Assembly (NCBI GenBank): GCA_964546505.1
Contig: CAZJJZ010000011.1
Coordinates: 1 to 39,125 of the forward strand
Direction of reading: 5' to 3'
DNA: 39,125 bases
DNA from: CAZJJZ01 sp964546505
GTDB taxonomy: Bacteria > Patescibacteriota > Gracilibacteria > UBA1369
In this document: positions 1 through 7,268 of the stretch, piece after piece
How positions within the stretch are numbered: the stretch's first letter is position 1
Layout of the letters: every line of letters begins with the position of its first letter
Translations under genes and position numbers: made by a program
Notes under the pieces: model-generated
The model's input: the letters and a program-made list of their open reading frames with translations, nothing else
Databases searched by the model: none
What the model was told of the DNA's origin: nothing

Positions 1-2
1 CG

Positions 3-617
3 TCCCCAGCCGCCGCGCCTGCTCCGCGCGCCCCTCCTCATCCTCAAACCGCTGCCATTCTGTTCCCGGTGATCGACCAAACCGCTAAAGGACAGTTGGA
101 TGAGTATATTTTAGAAATTGACGAGGAACCCCCGCTTAGTGAAATACTTAATTTTTACAGTCAAAAAACTGCGTTATACTCGTTTTATCTACCCCTTGCT
201 CTAGCCTGTTTACGTTGCAATCACGAAAATCGCCTACCCACAATTCAAAAACTTTCTAATCATTTGGGTCTGGCGTTCCAAGTAAATGACGACTTGATTG
301 AATTTTCTTTACAAAAACTACGCAATAACAATGGACTTTCTGCGGATATCATGAGAGGCAAGGTAACTCCACTGCTGATTTGGATCTGGGAGAAAGCCAG
401 TTCGGAACAACGTCAAAAATGGCTTCAGGAATGGCGCAGTGGCGCACTTTCTGTCTCCTCTCATCAAGATATCTTGGCCTTGGGCAAGGAGCAGGGTATT
501 GTTGATCAAGCTCAGCAGCTAATCAAATCCGAATTACAAATGGCGCATTTAGATTTACAAGAATTACAACTTTACAACCTGCCAAGTGTGCAGGGTATAG
601 TCAAAATGTTCGAATAA
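3..617 (+). CDS. Polyprenyl (geranylgeranyl) diphosphate synthase, 3' part
   Basis: This is the C-terminal part of an isoprenyl diphosphate synthase, which would make the C20 precursor for carotenoids. Visible are the helix KTALYSFYLPLALACL, the second Asp-rich motif as FQVNDDLIEF (DDLIE, the last Asp replaced by Glu) and the family signature DIMRGKVTPLL. The first Asp-rich motif (DDxxD) and the N-terminal half lie outside the window. The frame stays open to the left edge; a GTG at 69 is the first possible start but gives a protein lacking half the fold, so I treat the gene as truncated. Bases 1-68 are far more GC-rich than the rest and do not read like this family, so the edge may be chimeric. 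The stop overlaps the next start (TAATG), indicating an operon with the UbiA-type gene. Function is fairly sure; chain length is not. Confidence 0.75.
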   Translation, partial: SPAAAPAPRAPPHPQTAAILFPVIDQTAKGQLDEYILEIDEEPPLSEILNFYSQKTALYSFYLPLALACLRCNHENRLPTIQKLSNHLGLAFQVNDDLIEFSLQKLRNNNGLSADIMRGKVTPLLIWIWEKASSEQRQKWLQEWRSGALSVSSHQDILALGKEQGIVDQAQQLIKSELQMAHLDLQELQLYNLPSVQGIVKMFE

Positions 618-1468
618 TGATCTCTATTAATCGCTTAATCAAAATCAGCCGACCCAAATTTTGGCTCTACACGGCAGGGCCTTTTTTACTTGCCGCCGTC
701 CCCTCGATGTTCTCTCCCTCAAATGCGCTTTGGTGGCTGGCTCTGGCCTTTTTCTGGTTTTTGTTTCCCGGTAATTTATTGGTCTATGGACTCAATGACT
801 TGGCTGATCAAGACACTGACCAACACAATCACAAAAAAAACGATACGGACGAAGCACGATTGCGACAATCAGAACAAAAAACGCTTTTATGGGCTTTGTT
901 TATTGCCTTTGCGACTGGTATTCCTTTGTTTTTGACGCAACAACTCAGCTTTATCTTTTGGCTGGCTTTTTTGGTCACCTCCTGGTGCTACAGCTTACCA
1001 CCTGTGAGAGCTAAGGCCTGGCCCTTCCTCGACGGAATGTTCAATATACTCTATATACTTCCCGCTGGAGTAGCATTAGGGATGGTAAATGAAGTTTTGC
1101 CCTGGCCGATACTATTGGCCGGGACTTTTTGGGCTATGGCCATGCACGCTATTTCAGCCATCCCGGATATCGAGCCCGACCGCCGCGCCGGCCTCACCAC
1201 CACGGCCGTTTTATTAGGTCGCAATGGGACTTTGTGGTATTGCCTCTGCTGTTACCTGGCAGGCGCGGCTTCATTATCGTTTTTTCTGACTGAATCAATC
1301 TCACAGCTGATTCTACCGGTTGTATTGCTTTTCGCTTATTCAGTGATCACCATCATTCTCTTGTGGCAAAAACACTTACCGATTGCAAAAATTTATCCCT
1401 ACTATCCGATCATTAATACTATCGCTGGTAGCATACTCTTCTTCTGGATTCTCTACTGGCAATTTTAG
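617..1468 (+). CDS. UbiA-family prenyltransferase, probable lycopene elongase
   Basis: Integral membrane prenyltransferase of 283 residues with about eight or nine hydrophobic segments. Both UbiA Asp motifs are present: NDLADQDTD near residue 60 and SAIPDIEPDRRAG near residue 190. The second is typical of the lycopene elongase branch (LyeJ/CrtEb/LbtA) that adds C5 units to the ends of lycopene to build C50 carotenoids. It is translationally coupled to the upstream polyprenyl synthase (one-base overlap TAATG) and shares the locus with crtI, a CruF homologue and crtB. Together these fit the bacterioruberin-type route. Alternatives are another UbiA activity such as (S)-geranylgeranylglyceryl phosphate or quinone prenylation, but no quinone genes are nearby. 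The stop overlaps the stop of the convergent DEAD-box gene by two bases. Confidence 0.75.
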   Translation: MISINRLIKISRPKFWLYTAGPFLLAAVPSMFSPSNALWWLALAFFWFLFPGNLLVYGLNDLADQDTDQHNHKKNDTDEARLRQSEQKTLLWALFIAFATGIPLFLTQQLSFIFWLAFLVTSWCYSLPPVRAKAWPFLDGMFNILYILPAGVALGMVNEVLPWPILLAGTFWAMAMHAISAIPDIEPDRRAGLTTTAVLLGRNGTLWYCLCCYLAGAASLSFFLTESISQLILPVVLLFAYSVITIILLWQKHLPIAKIYPYYPIINTIAGSILFFWILYWQF

Positions 1469-3195
1469 TGACTGACAAAAGTGATAGCCTTTCCTTTTTG
1501 TTCAGCTCTACCGGTTCTACCAATACGATGAACATAATCCTCATAATTGGCTGGTAAATCAAAATTGATGACATGCGCGACATCACGGATATCCAAGCCT
1601 CTGGCTGCGATATCCGTTGCAATCAACACTTGTACTTCACCTTTTTTGAATTTTTCCAGAGTCTTTAAACGTTGATTCTGCTTTTTATCACCATGGATAT
1701 AATCCACACGAATAGCTTTCCCCAGCAAAAATTTAGCGATTTTCTCTACCGCATGCTTGGTGCGTCCAAACACAATGGCCTTACCAAAGTCTGGTTGACT
1801 AACCAAATCCGCCAGTACCGCTGCTTTGGCTTTCAAATCTTTTGGTACCTCAATAATGTCTTGTTCAATTGTATGTGCGGTTTCACGAGTTTTGACCGAT
1901 ACTTTGATTGGATTACTCAAAAACTGCTGAATTAAATCTTCAATCTTTGCCTCCAAAGTTGCGGTATAGAAATAGGATTGGCGAGTTTTGGCCAATTTTC
2001 CTAAAATCAATTTCATATCATTAATGAATCCCATGTCTACCATTCTATCTGCCTCGTCCAACACTACATTCTGAAATCGGTCCAAATGTAACATTTTGCG
2101 TTCATAGAGATCAATAATTCTACCCGGAGTACCAACTAAAAAGTTAAATGGTGTTTTAATCATTCTGGCCTGCTGAAAAATACCTGCACCACCTATACAC
2201 AAAACTGCCTGAATACCCAATCCTCGCACAAACTGAATTAATTCATCCATAATTTGCTGAGCTAATTCACGCGTAGGTGCCATTACCAGTACTTTTTGAT
2301 TTCTGTCCAACAAGACCTTATTGATCAATGGGAGCAAAAAAGCTGCCGTTTTACCAGTACCGGTATTTGCTACGCCAATTACATCACGCCCCTCCAAACC
2401 CAAAGGGATTGACTGATCTTGAATTGGAGTGGGAGTAGTATATCCTTTATCTGTGATGTTTTTCAGCAATCTCTCGTCCAGGGCGAAATCACTGAATCGA
2501 TGTTTAATCTCAATTTTCTGTTCTGCAAATTGTCTTTCGGCATCGACTTTATTGATTAATTGATCCACGCGAATAGTGGTTCCTGTCAGTCTTTTGCTTT
2601 TCTGCATCGGTCCACGTCTACCGCCAAAACCCGATCGACCTCCCCCAAAACCACCACGACGTCCAAACCCTGATCTTTCACCTCTGCGTTCCCCAAAACT
2701 ACTTCTCTCTCTTCTTTCGCCTCCAAAGCCGTTTTTTTCACTGCTATTTTCAAAAGTCGAGGCTTCCTTCTTTGTCAAATCAGACTTTTCTCCCCCCATC
2801 ACCTCAGCTCTTTCCACTCTTTTTGCAAAACCATAAGCGGATTTTTTGCTATCAGCACGACCAAAAGCAGGGCGATCATTTCGTCCGCCAAAGCCTCTGC
2901 TGCGGCCAAAACTGCTTCTTTCGCCGCTTTCTTCTCCAAAACGTGTTTTTTTCTTATAGCCGAAACCAGACTTGCTCTCATTTCTACCTTCAGCTCCGTA
3001 GCCAGGTCTTACTCGCTTTTCACCACCAAATTCAGCTCTCTCATTTCTGCCATAACCAGACTTTCCCTGGTGGCTAAAACTGCTACTTTTTCCCCCGCCA
3101 AAAGCGGGCTTTCCACTGCTTGCTCGGCGTTTAAAGCCGCCTTTAAAAGCGCCTTGTGGCTTGGCTTTTCTAAAGCCTCTTGCTTGATTTTCCAT
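1465..3195 (-). CDS. DEAD-box RNA helicase with long Gly/Arg/Phe-rich N-terminus
   Basis: ATP-dependent RNA helicase of the RhlE/DeaD type, 576 residues. Residues 1 to about 200 are low complexity, rich in G, R, F, S and K with repeated GFGGR and ERSSFG units, and should be disordered and RNA-binding. The core follows from about residue 232: Q motif (TPTPIQDQ), motif I ANTGTGKT, Ia PTRELAQQ, II DEAD, III as TAT rather than SAT, and VI HRIGRTGRA. The protein ends about 14 residues after motif VI, so unlike most RhlE-type proteins the basic tail is at the N-terminus and none is at the C-terminus. It lies between the two carotenoid gene pairs and is convergent with the UbiA gene. Likely roles are RNA remodelling, ribosome assembly or cold response; the specific role cannot be read from sequence. 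Confidence 0.93.
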   Translation of the reverse strand: MENQARGFRKAKPQGAFKGGFKRRASSGKPAFGGGKSSSFSHQGKSGYGRNERAEFGGEKRVRPGYGAEGRNESKSGFGYKKKTRFGEESGERSSFGRSRGFGGRNDRPAFGRADSKKSAYGFAKRVERAEVMGGEKSDLTKKEASTFENSSEKNGFGGERRERSSFGERRGERSGFGRRGGFGGGRSGFGGRRGPMQKSKRLTGTTIRVDQLINKVDAERQFAEQKIEIKHRFSDFALDERLLKNITDKGYTTPTPIQDQSIPLGLEGRDVIGVANTGTGKTAAFLLPLINKVLLDRNQKVLVMAPTRELAQQIMDELIQFVRGLGIQAVLCIGGAGIFQQARMIKTPFNFLVGTPGRIIDLYERKMLHLDRFQNVVLDEADRMVDMGFINDMKLILGKLAKTRQSYFYTATLEAKIEDLIQQFLSNPIKVSVKTRETAHTIEQDIIEVPKDLKAKAAVLADLVSQPDFGKAIVFGRTKHAVEKIAKFLLGKAIRVDYIHGDKKQNQRLKTLEKFKKGEVQVLIATDIAARGLDIRDVAHVINFDLPANYEDYVHRIGRTGRAEQKGKAITFVSH

Positions 3196-3325
3196 ATTTA
3201 AATTGGGTCAAAGAAAATTTTCCTGGATGCTCATTGCCAAAGTTTTACGGCAGCGGCTAGAGCAATTTCTTTTTCCCTTGAATCCAAAAAGCTTACCCTA
3301 AAATCCGTTCCAATGTTCCAAATAC

Positions 3326-3354
3326 AAAATATAATAAATTTACTAATAAGTCAA
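3326..3354 (-). promoter_or_regulatory. Candidate sigma-70 promoter for the DEAD-box gene
   Basis: On the minus strand TTGACT (3354-3349) and TATTTT (3331-3326) are 17 bases apart, placing a start near 3319 and a leader of about 120 bases in front of the helicase. A long leader would suit a cold-shock-type helicase. The -10 is weak. Confidence 0.35.
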
Positions 3355-3357
3355 ATT

Positions 3358-4863
3358 TTATCCTTGCGAACTTTCTTTTCTAAATCCCTCAGCCAAAACC
3401 TGAGCTGATAACATTACCATTGGCATGCCAATTCCCGGATGAGTACCGGCCCCCACATAGTACAACCCCTGCACTTTCGGTGATTTCTGCTTTGGTCTGA
3501 AATATGCAGTTTGCATCAAATTATGCGCCAATCCCAATGCCGTACCATTTTGACTGTTGAAAAAAGTACTGAAATCCTTCGCACTAAAGACTTTTTTCAC
3601 CAAAATATTTTCCCGTATGCCCTGCATGTCAAATTGCTTTTCCAATTGATCCATAACGAGGTTTTCCATTGCCACTTCATCAACCTCAATTCCAGGGGCG
3701 ATTGGCGTTAGAACAAACACATTTTCACAACCTGCCGGAGCTACTGTTGGATCGGTCACACTCGGTGCGCAGACATAAGTGGAGGGATTAGAGCCGATTC
3801 TTTTGTATTTAAAAATATCTTCAAAATTCTGATTCCAATCATTACAGAAGTACAAATTATGATGTTGCAGACTTGGAAAGCGCTTATTTAAGCCTAAATA
3901 CATCATAAAGGCCGATGGCGCCAAAATACGACTATTCCAATATTTTTCTGAATAAGTGCGATCCTTCGCCTCCAACAATTTCCTTTCCGTAAAAGCGTAA
4001 TCTGCGTTAGAAATCACTCTATCAGCAGCAAACACATTCCCCCCTTCCACTCTCACTCCCACGGTTTTACCCTGCTCCACCAAAATTTTTTCTACCGGAG
4101 TATTGAGGTGTATTTTGGCACCGTATTGCTCTGCAAGGCGAGTTAATGCCTTAGTCAATTCATAAATTCCACCTTTGGGATACCAAACGCCCAAACCAAA
4201 ATCAACATAACTCATAATATTATACAAAGCCGGCGTATTAAATGGTGAAGAGCCCAAGAACACCAGATTATATTCCAGAATTTTCTTAATTCGCGGATTT
4301 TTGAAGAAGCGTTTGATATATCGATCCATATTCTCAAACACATGCAATTTTCGTCCTTCCGTCATCATCCGCCAGCTCAAAAAATCACTCAATTTATTGT
4401 ATTGCAAAGGCAGAAAATCATTCACGGCAATTTTGTATTGATACTCGGCAATACGCATATATTCATCAAACTTGGCCCCAGCTCCGGGCTCCAGTGCTTC
4501 AAAATAAGCTCTTACTTGTTGCCAGTCGCTAATATCCACCTTTTCTGCTGGCCTCGTGATTCGACCACTTTGGTCCTTTTCCGCTTCAAAAAAAATCCGA
4601 TAAGCCGGATTAAGACGTACCAAATCCAATTCTTTGTCCGCGGTAGTACCCATTTCGCTAAAAAATTTCTCAAAAATATCCGGCATTAAATACCAACTGG
4701 GACCTAAATCGAATTTGAAACCATCTTTTTCCCAGAGTCCGGCTCTTCCACCCAGATTGGCATTTTTCTCCAATACCGTTACCTCATAACCATCCTTCGC
4801 CAGTAGACCAGCGGCAGCCAATCCACCTAATCCCGAGCCGATAATGACAATTTTTTTGTTCAT
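3358..4863 (-). CDS. crtI: Phytoene/carotenoid desaturase (CrtI family)
   Basis: FAD-dependent CrtI-type desaturase/isomerase that converts phytoene to lycopene, possibly with further 3,4-desaturation. The N-terminal dinucleotide fold is KKIVIIGSGLGGLAAAGLLA followed by an acidic LEKNANLGGRA, and the C-terminal CrtI signature is GLYYVGAGTHPGIGMPMVML. Length is about 501 residues, normal for the family. I chose the ATG at 4863 because it directly precedes the Rossmann strand; an ATG 33 bases upstream (4896) would add 11 residues and overlap the CruF-like gene by 23 bases. It follows the CruF-like gene on the same strand with a 10-base gap, so the two are probably co-transcribed. It is the only desaturase in view, so in a C50 pathway it might do both CrtI and CrtD work. 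The family is certain, the exact product is not. Confidence 0.92.
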   Translation of the reverse strand: MNKKIVIIGSGLGGLAAAGLLAKDGYEVTVLEKNANLGGRAGLWEKDGFKFDLGPSWYLMPDIFEKFFSEMGTTADKELDLVRLNPAYRIFFEAEKDQSGRITRPAEKVDISDWQQVRAYFEALEPGAGAKFDEYMRIAEYQYKIAVNDFLPLQYNKLSDFLSWRMMTEGRKLHVFENMDRYIKRFFKNPRIKKILEYNLVFLGSSPFNTPALYNIMSYVDFGLGVWYPKGGIYELTKALTRLAEQYGAKIHLNTPVEKILVEQGKTVGVRVEGGNVFAADRVISNADYAFTERKLLEAKDRTYSEKYWNSRILAPSAFMMYLGLNKRFPSLQHHNLYFCNDWNQNFEDIFKYKRIGSNPSTYVCAPSVTDPTVAPAGCENVFVLTPIAPGIEVDEVAMENLVMDQLEKQFDMQGIRENILVKKVFSAKDFSTFFNSQNGTALGLAHNLMQTAYFRPKQKSPKVQGLYYVGAGTHPGIGMPMVMLSAQVLAEGFRKESSQG

Positions 4864-4873
4864 TGATGATTTT

Positions 4874-5656
4874 TTATTCTTTGGAGAAAATAGCATTTCT
4901 TTGCTGCTTCTGCCAATTCAAAAAAATCAACAGTGAGGCACCAATTGCCACAGGCAGCAAGAACCACCAGTTGGCAGTTTTCCAGGTGACCACCGCTGCA
5001 GCAGAAGTCCACAAAGCAACAAAACCACTGGTGCCATTAATCAGCATCTCGCTGGCCTTTCTAGACACTTTTAAGCTTTTTCTGGTTAGTCTCCACCACA
5101 CCAAATTCATTACCACTCCGCTAATCATCCAGCCCAGAAAATTACTTAATGGTACGCCCAAGTACCAACCCTCTTCCGCGTATACCCACAAACCAAGGTG
5201 TACTGCCATGGGATCAAGCATTAGATCCAAAATCAGCATCCAAAGCCAGATCGTTGCAGGTCTTTGGCATAGCCAAGACAAGGTCCAAGCCGACAAAAAC
5301 AGTGGCAAAAAACTGATAGGTAAAATGTAAGGCAGGAAGTTTTGCCAAAGTGGACCTATTCCAGGGAGATAACGAAACTCTCCATATGGCCAACCGGTCA
5401 ATAATCCAAGCGACTCTACAAAAATTGCCAGTACACCGATCAACAAAGTGCTAACGACAGCTTTTTTCCAGCCTAACATCATCACCGTCCCCCAAACAAG
5501 CGGCGTGATTAATGTGATATTGACCAAATAGCCGATTAACCAAAAATCCCCCTGAATGCCAAAAAAGCCCATGCCCAGACCCAAGATCGCCCAAATAATT
5601 GCCCAAAAATGCATAGCGTTGAAATATTTTTTAGCAGCATAGCAAAATTTTGCCAA
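4874..5656 (-). CDS. cruF: CruF-like carotenoid hydratase (COG2324 membrane protein)
   Basis: Membrane protein of up to 260 residues with about seven hydrophobic helices. Family hallmarks are ESLGLLTGWPYGEFRY in the first half and LDPMAVHLGLWVYAEEGWY followed by GVPLSNFLGW in the second, matching the CruF/bisanhydrobacterioruberin hydratase family. In haloarchaea this enzyme hydrates the C5 ends of C50 carotenoids; in cyanobacteria and Deinococcus it hydrates acyclic carotenoid ends. The open frame begins with a TTG at 5656; an ATG at 5614 (just before HFWAIIW) is an alternative start. It lies just upstream of crtI. A promoter for the opposite-strand orphan gene starts only 10 bases from its 5' end. 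The family is well supported; the substrate is inferred from the neighbouring elongase. Confidence 0.8.
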   Translation of the reverse strand: MAKFCYAAKKYFNAMHFWAIIWAILGLGMGFFGIQGDFWLIGYLVNITLITPLVWGTVMMLGWKKAVVSTLLIGVLAIFVESLGLLTGWPYGEFRYLPGIGPLWQNFLPYILPISFLPLFLSAWTLSWLCQRPATIWLWMLILDLMLDPMAVHLGLWVYAEEGWYLGVPLSNFLGWMISGVVMNLVWWRLTRKSLKVSRKASEMLINGTSGFVALWTSAAAVVTWKTANWWFLLPVAIGASLLIFLNWQKQQRNAIFSKE

Positions 5657-5665
5657 ATCACGCCA

Positions 5666-5693
5666 TTGACATTTTTTGAAATAAATTTAAAAT
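5666..5693 (+). promoter_or_regulatory. Sigma-70 promoter of GC-rich module 1
   Basis: TTGACA (5666-5671) and TAAAAT (5688-5693) are separated by 16 bases, in an AT-rich stretch directly upstream of the GC-rich orphan gene at 5740. A ribosome site AAGGAAG lies just before its ATG. Confidence 0.6.
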
Positions 5694-5739
5694 CCACGTT
5701 CTGGCTTAGCTTATTGGACCTTTAGACAACAAGGAAGAT

Positions 5740-6204
5740 ATGATTTTCGTTACCTCGACCAGTTACGGCAACCGTGACACAGCTCAAAAAGGATATCTTG
5801 GCGAGTTGATTGCCCGTCAGGGAGCCAATTTTNNNNNNNNNNNNNNNNNNNNNNNGTTGATCCACGCCACGGAGAGGAGTCACAACTACAAACTTCGCGA
5901 GGAGGAAGTTCACCACTTGCTGGTGAGCGTCAAATCGCATCTGCGATTCTACGGGTACAAGGACGAGATGCTCCACGCCATCCCGGTGGAAACCAGGGCG
6001 CTCACTCCCGAAGAAGAGGATCGACTTTTCCCCAACTTCCGCATCACTCCCAACTACGACCTCTCGCTGATCTATCATGTTTATGAACATGAAGATCTGG
6101 TGGGGGAGCTGGTGGCTGGAGTCCTGCGTAAGGTCGGGCTGCAAATCTTCACGATGCCGCATCAGCAGACGTCGCACGTTCAAGCAAGTCAGATCAGTTT
6201 CTGA
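5740..6204 (+). CDS. Orphan protein, GC-rich module 1 (interrupted by N gap)
   Basis: I do not recognise this protein. Its ATG follows a good ribosome site (AAGGAAGAT), and it ends at a TGA 39 bases before a strong hairpin. A 23-base run of N (5833-5855) cuts it after about 31 residues, so the joining frame is uncertain; the post-gap part reads openly as a soluble, acidic, charged protein (for example LTPEEEDRLFPNF and YHVYEHEDLVGELVAG). No signal peptide or membrane segment is seen. From the gap onward the sequence is clearly more GC-rich than the carotenoid genes on either side, with preferred codons such as CTG, GAG and CGC. It sits on the opposite strand between cruF and crtB, splitting what would otherwise be one carotenoid transcript. 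It has its own promoter and terminator. Confidence 0.6.
   Translation: MIFVTSTSYGNRDTAQKGYLGELIARQGANFXXXXXXXXLIHATERSHNYKLREEEVHHLLVSVKSHLRFYGYKDEMLHAIPVETRALTPEEEDRLFPNFRITPNYDLSLIYHVYEHEDLVGELVAGVLRKVGLQIFTMPHQQTSHVQASQISF
5833..5855. other. Assembly gap (23 N)
   Basis: A run of undetermined bases inside GC-rich module 1. The real gap length may differ, so the reading frame across it cannot be trusted. Confidence 1.
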
Positions 6205-6242
6205 GCTGAAGCCATCGAGCTTTTGGCCCAGAACGACCTGCA

Positions 6243-6280
6243 CCCGCCGCGCTCACCCCAACCCGAGCGCGGCGGGTTCT
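6243..6280 (+). terminator. Strong GC-rich hairpin terminator after module 1
   Basis: A perfect 12-bp stem (CCCGCCGCGCTC at 6243-6254 pairing with GAGCGCGGCGGG at 6265-6276) with a 10-base loop, followed by a short T-containing tail (TTCT). It closes the module 1 gene and may also act on the convergent crtB transcript. Confidence 0.7.
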
Positions 6281-6329
6281 CACTTAATGATCAAACTCAA
6301 CAGCTATCTTCTGCAAATCACATCAAACT

Positions 6330-7232
6330 TCAATAATACCACCATGCCCGCCAAATGGCTCTCGGAAACATACTAAAAGTCTTTTTAAAATTTTTCCGCC
6401 AAACCGCCAGCGGTTTTCGCGCTATTTTTTCCAAAACCTGTCTATATACAAAAATCGAAGTCAAAACAGCCAGTCTGGAATTTTTGGGAATAGCCTGAGC
6501 ACCTTTAATAGCCACTTCATACTGGTCAAAAATTTCCCTAATCACTTTTTTCAACAAATTTTCCATCTCTGCACTTTGCCTCTCACTACCCCAATTTTCC
6601 ACCTTCATCTGCAGTTTCTCCAGTTCAGCCACAGGTAAATAAATTCTCCCTCGTCCCCAATCCTCCTCAATATCGCGGACAAAATTTGTCATCTGCATCG
6701 CCCAACCCAATGCTCGAGCAGCTGCATTATTGGCCTTGTTATCTTCTACCCCCATAATTTTATTCATCATCAAACCAACCACTTCCGCACTGCCCAAAAT
6801 GTAACGATTCAACTCCTCCCAATCATCATATTTTTTGACAGAAAGATCCCTTTCCATCGACCAGAAAAACGCTTCAATCCAGGCGGGATCAAACTTAAAC
6901 TCCTCCAACAATTTAGCCATTTCTAGACAAATTTCAGTTTCAATTACTTTTAAATCGAAGCCACTTTTCTGCCATTTGTCCCAGGTTTTTTGCCAATCTA
7001 CTGGAATATCTTTTTGATCATTTTCCAAAATCTGTAGCCAATTCTTGCGCAACTCCTTTAGGGCTGATCTTGGCTCCGCCACTGGATTATCAACCACTTC
7101 ATCGCCGAGTCGTAAAAAGGCATAGAGTCTAAAGACATTTTGTCGTACTGGCTGGGGGAAAAGTTGAGATGACCAATAGTAAGTCACACTGTATTTCTTT
7201 ACCAATTGTTGATAAAACTTCTCTTTCTCCAC
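6330..7232 (-). CDS. crtB: Phytoene synthase
   Basis: Squalene/phytoene synthase family, 300 residues: condenses two geranylgeranyl diphosphates head to head to phytoene, the first committed carotenoid step. Both Asp-rich substrate motifs are visible: YAFLRLGDEVVDNP (DEVVD) near residue 40 and QMTNFVRDIEEDWGRGRIYL near residue 180, the latter being the CrtB signature. The start is a GTG (7232) with no nearby ATG. The gene starts inside the promoter region of the divergent gene at 7269, so the two 5' ends overlap closely. Downstream on the same strand lies the oppositely oriented GC-rich module, then cruF and crtI, so a former crtB-cruF-crtI operon may have been split. Function is confident. 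Confidence 0.93.
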   Translation of the reverse strand: MEKEKFYQQLVKKYSVTYYWSSQLFPQPVRQNVFRLYAFLRLGDEVVDNPVAEPRSALKELRKNWLQILENDQKDIPVDWQKTWDKWQKSGFDLKVIETEICLEMAKLLEEFKFDPAWIEAFFWSMERDLSVKKYDDWEELNRYILGSAEVVGLMMNKIMGVEDNKANNAAARALGWAMQMTNFVRDIEEDWGRGRIYLPVAELEKLQMKVENWGSERQSAEMENLLKKVIREIFDQYEVAIKGAQAIPKNSRLAVLTSIFVYRQVLEKIARKPLAVWRKNFKKTFSMFPRAIWRAWWYY

Positions 7233-7238
7233 AAAAAA

Positions 7239-7247
7239 TGCTATAAT
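7239..7247 (+). promoter_or_regulatory. Extended -10 promoter (TGCTATAAT)
   Basis: TGC at 7239-7241 followed by perfect TATAAT at 7242-7247. It predicts a start near 7254 and a very short leader before the ATG at 7269, supporting that ATG over the in-frame codon at 7206. No -35 at standard spacing is evident. Confidence 0.6.
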
Positions 7248-7268
7248 ATTCAGATCAAATTATATCCA

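Noticed and set aside
2576..3077. Plus-strand ORFs within the helicase N-terminus
   Set aside because: Pro-rich shadows of the Gly/Arg-rich frame on the other strand.
5722..6243. Minus-strand ORF of 173 residues overlapping module 1
   Set aside because: It crosses the N gap, lacks a ribosome site, and the plus strand has the promoter, ribosome site and terminator.
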